Assembly: GCA_937889655.1 (NCBI GenBank)
Contig: CALBZG010000140.1
Coordinates: 1 to 11,241, forward strand
From: an uncultured Clostridia bacterium
GTDB lineage: Bacteria > Bacillota > Clostridia > Peptostreptococcales > Anaerovoracaceae
Direction: 5' to 3'
Length of the DNA stretch: 11,241 nucleotides
Shown here: positions 7,822-11,241 of the stretch, one piece after another
Position numbering within the stretch: the first letter of the stretch is position 1
Layout of the letters: each line of letters opens with the position of its first letter
Notes under the pieces: model-generated
The model's database searches: none
What the model was told of the DNA's origin: nothing
What the model saw: only the letters and a program-made list of their open reading frames with translations
Translations under genes and position numbers: made by a program

Positions 7822-7846
7822 ACACTTGGCAATTACCAGTGTTTTT
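7822..7846 (+). terminator. Likely Rho-independent terminator of the RNase J–YlbF unit, overlapping the efp promoter
   Basis: ACACT (7822–7826) pairs with AGTGT (7838–7842), and GG (7828–7829) pairs with CC (7836–7837), leaving T7827 bulged and a CAATTA loop. T residues run on through 7846. The stem is 7 pairs with one bulge, so termination may be partial. The same bases hold the -35 box and spacer of the efp promoter. Confidence 0.5.
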
Positions 7847-7854
7847 GATATAAT
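7826..7854 (+). promoter_or_regulatory. Sigma-A promoter of efp
   Basis: TTGGCA (7826–7831) and a perfect TATAAT (7849–7854) are separated by exactly 17 bases. A TG one base before the -10 box (TGATATAAT) adds an extended -10 element. Transcription should start near 7861, giving an efp leader of about 50 bases. The leader has a small CCGA/TCGG hairpin at 7860–7873 and a Shine-Dalgarno AAGGAG at 7896–7901. This is the best promoter in the window. Confidence 0.88.
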
Positions 7855-7910
7855 AAATACCGATAATTCTCGGAAAACCAATAATATTGATATAGAAGGA
7901 GTGTTGAACT

Positions 7911-8471
7911 ATGATTTATGCAAGCGATTTTAGAAAGGGTATTACTTTCGAAATTAACGGGGAGCCCCATGTGGTCCTGGATTTCCAACATGTAAAACCC
8001 GGCAAGGGAGCCGCTTTCGTCAGAACGAAGTATAAGAATATTCTTACCGGAGCAACTCGTGAAGAGGCCTTCAATCCCGACGATAAGTTTCCTAAAGCTT
8101 TGATTGAGACCAAACAGATGCAATACCTCTACAATGACGGCGAGCTTTATTATTTCATGGATCAGAGCAATTTTGAACAAATACCGCTCGGATATGAACA
8201 GGTGCAGGAAGCCATACAGTATCTTCGCGAAAACGACGAAGCCACCATCAAATTTTTCAAAGATATCGCATTCCTCGTTGAAGCACCGAACTTCGTAAGC
8301 CTGAAGGTCATTGAGACTGAACCGGGTGTAAAAGGCGACACGGCAACGAATGTAACGAAGGCAGCCACCGTAGAGACCGGCGCCGTTATACAGGTCCCGA
8401 TCTTTATTGAAGAAGGGGAAATGATTCAGATCGACACCCGGAGCGGAGAATATCTGGGCAGGGCAAAATAG
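7911..8471 (+). CDS. efp: Translation elongation factor P
   Basis: A 186-residue soluble factor that binds between the ribosomal P and E sites and relieves stalling at consecutive prolines. It has the three EF-P domains: an N-terminal KOW-like domain (1–63), a middle OB domain (about 66–125) and a C-terminal OB domain with VKGDTATNVTKAATVETG and the closing IDTRSGEYLGRAK. The tip loop is KPGKGAA with Lys32, the position modified in B. subtilis EF-P; no modification enzyme is visible in this window, so its state is unknown. The start has AAGGAG 9 bases upstream. The gene has its own strong promoter and a terminator hairpin 11 bases after the stop, so it can be expressed as a single-gene unit, separately from RNase J upstream and mltG downstream. 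Confidence 0.98.
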   Translation: MIYASDFRKGITFEINGEPHVVLDFQHVKPGKGAAFVRTKYKNILTGATREEAFNPDDKFPKALIETKQMQYLYNDGELYYFMDQSNFEQIPLGYEQVQEAIQYLRENDEATIKFFKDIAFLVEAPNFVSLKVIETEPGVKGDTATNVTKAATVETGAVIQVPIFIEEGEMIQIDTRSGEYLGRAK

Positions 8472-8482
8472 TTGGATTCCGC

Positions 8483-8508
8483 CGGGGCGCTAAGAGCGCC
8501 CCGTTTAT
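8483..8508 (+). terminator. Terminator hairpin after efp
   Basis: CGGGGCGCT (8483–8491) pairs perfectly with AGCGCCCCG (8495–8503) around an AAG loop. The following tract is only TTTATAT, so the stem is strong but the U-run is poor. Because mltG starts 30 bases later and no good promoter is visible in between, some readthrough probably feeds mltG–trmR–trhP. Confidence 0.75.
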
Positions 8509-8538
8509 ATGAATAAGTTGTCAGGGTGAGGTGTTCCG

Positions 8539-9594
8539 ATGAGCAGGGAAAAGAAGAGAGCTAAGAAAAAAGGAAAATCGGCAGGGTTTGCAGTTTCACT
8601 GATAATTTTAGTCATTGCCATTGCAGCGGGGGGTTTTTTTTACATAGATTTGTGCAATAAACCCCTGGATCCGGCCAATAAAGAGTATATATCCATAGAG
8701 ATTCCAAACGGTACGGCAACCACCACCATCGGCCGGATCCTCCAGGATAACGGCCTGGTCAAAAGTTCAGACAGATTCAAGCTTTATGCAAAAATCAAAG
8801 GCTATGATGGTAAACTGAAAGCCGGGGATTATTTGCTTTCTCCTTCTATGACAGCCACAGAAATACTGGGGATGCTGGAGGAAGGCCATCAGACCACCGT
8901 ACGATTCACTGTGCCGGAAGGCCTGACGGTACGACAGGTGGGAGAGAAGCTCGCTGAAGAAGGATTATTGGACTTTGAAGAATATATGGAAGAAGTCAAA
9001 TCCGGCGAGTTCGATTATAAGTATATTCCGCATCTTCCGGCTGGGGATAACCGGCTTGAGGGTTTTTTGATGCCGAATACCTATGAGGTTTTCGAAAATG
9101 CTACCGCCCATGAGATCATCGATACGATGCTGGCGCAGTTCGATGTGGTTTATAAGGATGAATACTACGCAAGAGCTACGGAACTTGGCTATGATATCAA
9201 CCAGATCATCACCATAGCTTCCATGATCGAAAGAGAAACCAAGGTGGACTCCGAACGGGAAATCGTATCCTCAGTTATTTATAACAGGCTGAAGATCAAT
9301 ATGCTCCTTCAAATAGATGCCACCGTACAATATGCTTTACCTGAGTGGAAAGAAAGATTGAGGCAGTCGGATCTGGAAGTGGACTCTCCATACAACACCT
9401 ATAAATATCCGGGGCTCCCTGCGGGACCGATCTGTTCACCGGGAGAAAAAGCGATCATCGCGGCGCTGTATCCCGCCACAACGGATTACTACTATTACGT
9501 GCTGGATCCGGCGATGAATGGAAGCCACCGCTTCAGCAACGATTATTCGACATTCTTGAAAAATAAGCAAGAATATATCAATGCCATAGATTAA
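8539..9594 (+). CDS. mltG: Endolytic murein transglycosylase MltG (YceG/YrrL family)
   Basis: A 351-residue membrane-anchored enzyme that cuts nascent glycan strands in peptidoglycan and is thought to set strand length. The N-terminus is strongly basic (residues 3–13), followed by one membrane segment at about 15–36, so the rest faces outward. A LysM-like region lies at about 49–115, and the catalytic domain follows. The catalytic glutamate is E231 in IASMIERET; other family marks are LEGFLMPNTYEV at 173–184, QIDATVQYA at 258–266 and YNTYKYPGLPAGPICSPG at 285–302. Length is usual. GAGGTG at 8528–8533 serves the ATG. The membrane segment is encoded partly by six G followed by eight T (8628–8641), an unusual mutable tract. 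It precedes trmR just as yrrL precedes yrrM in B. subtilis. Confidence 0.96.
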   Translation: MSREKKRAKKKGKSAGFAVSLIILVIAIAAGGFFYIDLCNKPLDPANKEYISIEIPNGTATTTIGRILQDNGLVKSSDRFKLYAKIKGYDGKLKAGDYLLSPSMTATEILGMLEEGHQTTVRFTVPEGLTVRQVGEKLAEEGLLDFEEYMEEVKSGEFDYKYIPHLPAGDNRLEGFLMPNTYEVFENATAHEIIDTMLAQFDVVYKDEYYARATELGYDINQIITIASMIERETKVDSEREIVSSVIYNRLKINMLLQIDATVQYALPEWKERLRQSDLEVDSPYNTYKYPGLPAGPICSPGEKAIIAALYPATTDYYYYVLDPAMNGSHRFSNDYSTFLKNKQEYINAID

Positions 9595-9604
9595 CATTTA
9601 ACGC

Positions 9605-9629
9605 TAGGCCTTACGCAGGCCACTAAGGA
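9605..9629 (+). promoter_or_regulatory. Possible alternative hairpins over the trmR ribosome binding site
   Basis: GGCCT (9607–9611) can pair with AGGCC (9617–9621). Alternatively CCTTA (9609–9613) can pair with TAAGG (9624–9628), which is the Shine-Dalgarno of trmR (TAAGGA, 7 bases before the ATG). The two pairings share bases and exclude each other. Each is only 5 base pairs, so this may be chance. No T-tract follows, so it is not a terminator. Confidence 0.3.
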
Positions 9630-9636
9630 AACCGGG

Positions 9637-10314
9637 ATGAAAAATATAACCAATCAGCATGTTACTGATTTTATCAACAATTATTATAAGCCACTGAACG
9701 AATCCCTAGAGCATATGCGGGCATATGCTGAAGAAAACAGGATACCGATCATTCAGAAGGATACGGAGCAACTGCTGCTTCAGCTGGTCAAAATAAAAAG
9801 ACCGAAGAAAATTCTGGAGGTAGGCACCGCAATAGGATATTCGGCTGCATGCTTTGCCATGGCGGGGGAGGATTCCAGAGTCGTCACCATCGAAAGCAAT
9901 GCGGAGATATGTGATCAGGCTGTTGAAAACCTGGCAGATTTCGGACTGTCCGACCGCGTGCAGGTGATGCTGGGGGATGGCGAAGAAGTGATGCAAAAGC
10001 TTCTTCACAAAACTAATGTGGAAGGTCTCGACCAATTCGACTTTATATTTATCGACGCTTCCAAAAGCCACTACAGACGATTTTGGGATGTTGCCATTAA
10101 GCTGGTAAAGGACGGCGGTGTCATCGCTTGCGATAATATATTGATGAAGGCGAGAACTGTCTCCGATGAATATGATCCGGAAGGGAAATACAGGACTAAC
10201 ATCAGAAGCATGCGGGATTTTGTAGAATACATCACGGATCTTGACAATGTTGATACGGCTATATTACCGGTAGGGGATGGTGTTTCAATAAGCATCGTTC
10301 ATTTAAAACGATAG
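9637..10314 (+). CDS. trmR: SAM-dependent O-methyltransferase, probable tRNA 5-hydroxyuridine methyltransferase TrmR
   Basis: A 225-residue cytoplasmic methyltransferase of the YrrM type, close in architecture to metal-dependent catechol O-methyltransferases. B. subtilis TrmR uses SAM to methylate 5-hydroxyuridine at tRNA position 34, giving 5-methoxyuridine. Motif I is EVGTAIGYS at 61–69; the ribose-binding acidic residue is E86 (VVTIES); the likely metal site is D140 (FIFIDASKSHY) with D166-N167 (IACDNIL). The TrmR assignment rests on sequence type plus context: mltG lies before it and a TrhP-type U32 protein lies 4 bases after it, the same as yrrL–yrrM–yrrO. Without the context, 'class I O-methyltransferase' would be the safe name. 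Shine-Dalgarno TAAGGA at 9624–9629. Confidence 0.88.
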   Translation: MKNITNQHVTDFINNYYKPLNESLEHMRAYAEENRIPIIQKDTEQLLLQLVKIKRPKKILEVGTAIGYSAACFAMAGEDSRVVTIESNAEICDQAVENLADFGLSDRVQVMLGDGEEVMQKLLHKTNVEGLDQFDFIFIDASKSHYRRFWDVAIKLVKDGGVIACDNILMKARTVSDEYDPEGKYRTNIRSMRDFVEYITDLDNVDTAILPVGDGVSISIVHLKR

Positions 10315-10318
10315 ATAT

Positions 10319-11241
10319 ATGAAAAAAATCGAACTTTTAGCTCCCGCGGGAGATCTGGAAAAATTGAAAATCGCTGTTGACTATGGAGCGGATGCCGTTT
10401 ATTTCGGCGGTGAGCTCTTTAGTTTGCGTTCCGGAGCAGGGAACCTGGATCTCGAAGAGATCGATGAAGGCTTGGCCTACGCCCACGACAGAGGCGCAAG
10501 GTGCTATCTGGCTTTAAACATCTTTCCGCATAATGAGGATATTGCCCCCTTGATAGAATATATCAAGGCCATCCGGGAAAAGGATATCGATGCTTATATC
10601 GTTTCCGATCCCGGGATACTGGCGATCCTGAAGGAAATGGACCCCGATAGAGAACTGCATTTGTCCACCCAGGCAAATGCTACCAACTATATGACCGCCG
10701 GATTCTGGTATCGGCAGGGAGTGAGGAGAGTGGTGCTGGCAAGGGAATTAACGCTGCAGGAGATCACGGAACTGAAGCAAAAAATTCCCGCAGACATGGA
10801 ATTGGAAGCCTTTGTCCATGGCGCCATGTGCATCTCCTATTCAGGGAGATGCCTTCTTTCTAATTTCATGATCGAAAGGGATGCCAACAGAGGCCAGTGC
10901 GCCCATCCGTGCCGCTGGAAATATGCTTTGGTGGAGGAGAAGAGGCCCGGAGAATTTTATCCGGTGGAGGAAGACGGAAGAGGCACTTATATACTGAACA
11001 GCAGAGACCTCTGCATGATCGAACATATTCCGGAGCTGGCGGCCTCCGGCATTTCTTCTTTTAAAATCGAAGGTCGCATGAAGAGTATTTTTTATGTTGC
11101 CACTATTGTAGGGGCCTATAGAAAAGCCATCGACGCCTACGAAAAAGACCCGGGATCCTATGTCTTTGACAACAACTGGCTCACTGAGCTGAAAAAGGCC
11201 AGTCATCGGGAATTTACTACAGGATTCTATTTCAACAAGCC
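10319..11241 (+). CDS. trhP: U32-family tRNA hydroxylation protein TrhP (TrhP2/YrrO-like), 3' end cut by window edge
   Basis: The first 307 codons of a protein expected to be about 400–420 residues; the frame is open to the window end. Although the family is named peptidase U32, TrhP proteins install 5-hydroxyuridine at wobble position 34 of tRNA using prephenate, and they carry an iron–sulfur cluster. The N-terminus MKKIELLAPAGDLEKL is canonical. The U32 signature is perfect (EAFVHGAMCISYSGRCLLS, 163–181), followed by RGQCAHPCR. C171, C178, C194 and C198 fit the four cluster ligands. SSFKIEGRMKSIFYVATIV is also characteristic and is closest to YrrO/TrhP2 as I know it. The ATG lies 4 bases after the trmR stop with no clear Shine-Dalgarno, so translation is probably coupled to trmR. 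No separate TrhP1 gene lies between trmR and this gene, unlike in B. subtilis. Confidence 0.92.
   Translation, partial: MKKIELLAPAGDLEKLKIAVDYGADAVYFGGELFSLRSGAGNLDLEEIDEGLAYAHDRGARCYLALNIFPHNEDIAPLIEYIKAIREKDIDAYIVSDPGILAILKEMDPDRELHLSTQANATNYMTAGFWYRQGVRRVVLARELTLQEITELKQKIPADMELEAFVHGAMCISYSGRCLLSNFMIERDANRGQCAHPCRWKYALVEEKRPGEFYPVEEDGRGTYILNSRDLCMIEHIPELAASGISSFKIEGRMKSIFYVATIVGAYRKAIDAYEKDPGSYVFDNNWLTELKKASHREFTTGFYFNK

Noticed and set aside
10319..11241. Reading the last gene as a collagenase-like peptidase, as the U32 family name suggests
   Set aside because: Position after trmR and the four-cysteine pattern fit the TrhP tRNA hydroxylation proteins, and protease activity is not supported by this context.

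Overview
The window looks like core chromosome of an anaerobic-type Firmicute, most likely a member of Clostridia. This rests on gene content and order (rsfS after nadD/yqeK; an RNase J; a YlbF-family protein; the mltG–trmR–trhP block), on strong AGGAGG-type ribosome binding sites and on moderate G+C judged by eye. I cannot place it at genus level. All ten genes lie on the plus strand and look intact, except that the first and last are cut by the window edges. I saw no mobile element, CRISPR array, tRNA or rRNA. The longest stretch without a gene is 169 bases.

Layout. Bases 1–5601 form one tight gene string: the end of aspS (aspartyl-tRNA synthetase), a fused nadD–yqeK gene (NAD biosynthesis adenylyltransferase joined to an HD-domain Ap4A hydrolase), rsfS (ribosomal silencing factor) and leuS (leucyl-tRNA synthetase). 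Gaps are 10 bases or less, and one junction overlaps by 11 bases. Bases 5602–5770 are a very A-rich, G-poor, repeat-laden leader. Bases 5771–7806 carry RNase J and a small YlbF/YheA-family protein, with the second gene's ribosome binding site inside the end of the first. Bases 7807–8508 hold efp (elongation factor P) with its own very good sigma-A promoter and a terminator hairpin. Bases 8539–11241 carry mltG, trmR and the first part of trhP, the same order as B. subtilis yrrL–yrrM–(yrrN)–yrrO.

How the genes work together. Nearly everything serves translation or RNA turnover: two aminoacyl-tRNA synthetases, a ribosome dormancy factor, a polyproline rescue factor, a two-step tRNA wobble-uridine modification pair (TrhP makes 5-hydroxyuridine, TrmR methylates it) and an mRNA-decay pair. 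MltG, a membrane-bound peptidoglycan lytic transglycosylase, is the outlier. A loose thread is that aminoacyl-tRNA synthetases make Ap4A as a side product, and an Ap4A hydrolase domain sits between two synthetase genes, fused to an enzyme of NAD synthesis.

I found no wholly new system. The points most worth a second look are the NadD–YqeK fusion, the repeat-rich leader before RNase J with its oddly placed ribosome binding site, the terminator that shares its bases with the efp promoter, the G6T8 tract in mltG, and the single TrhP gene where Bacillus has two.
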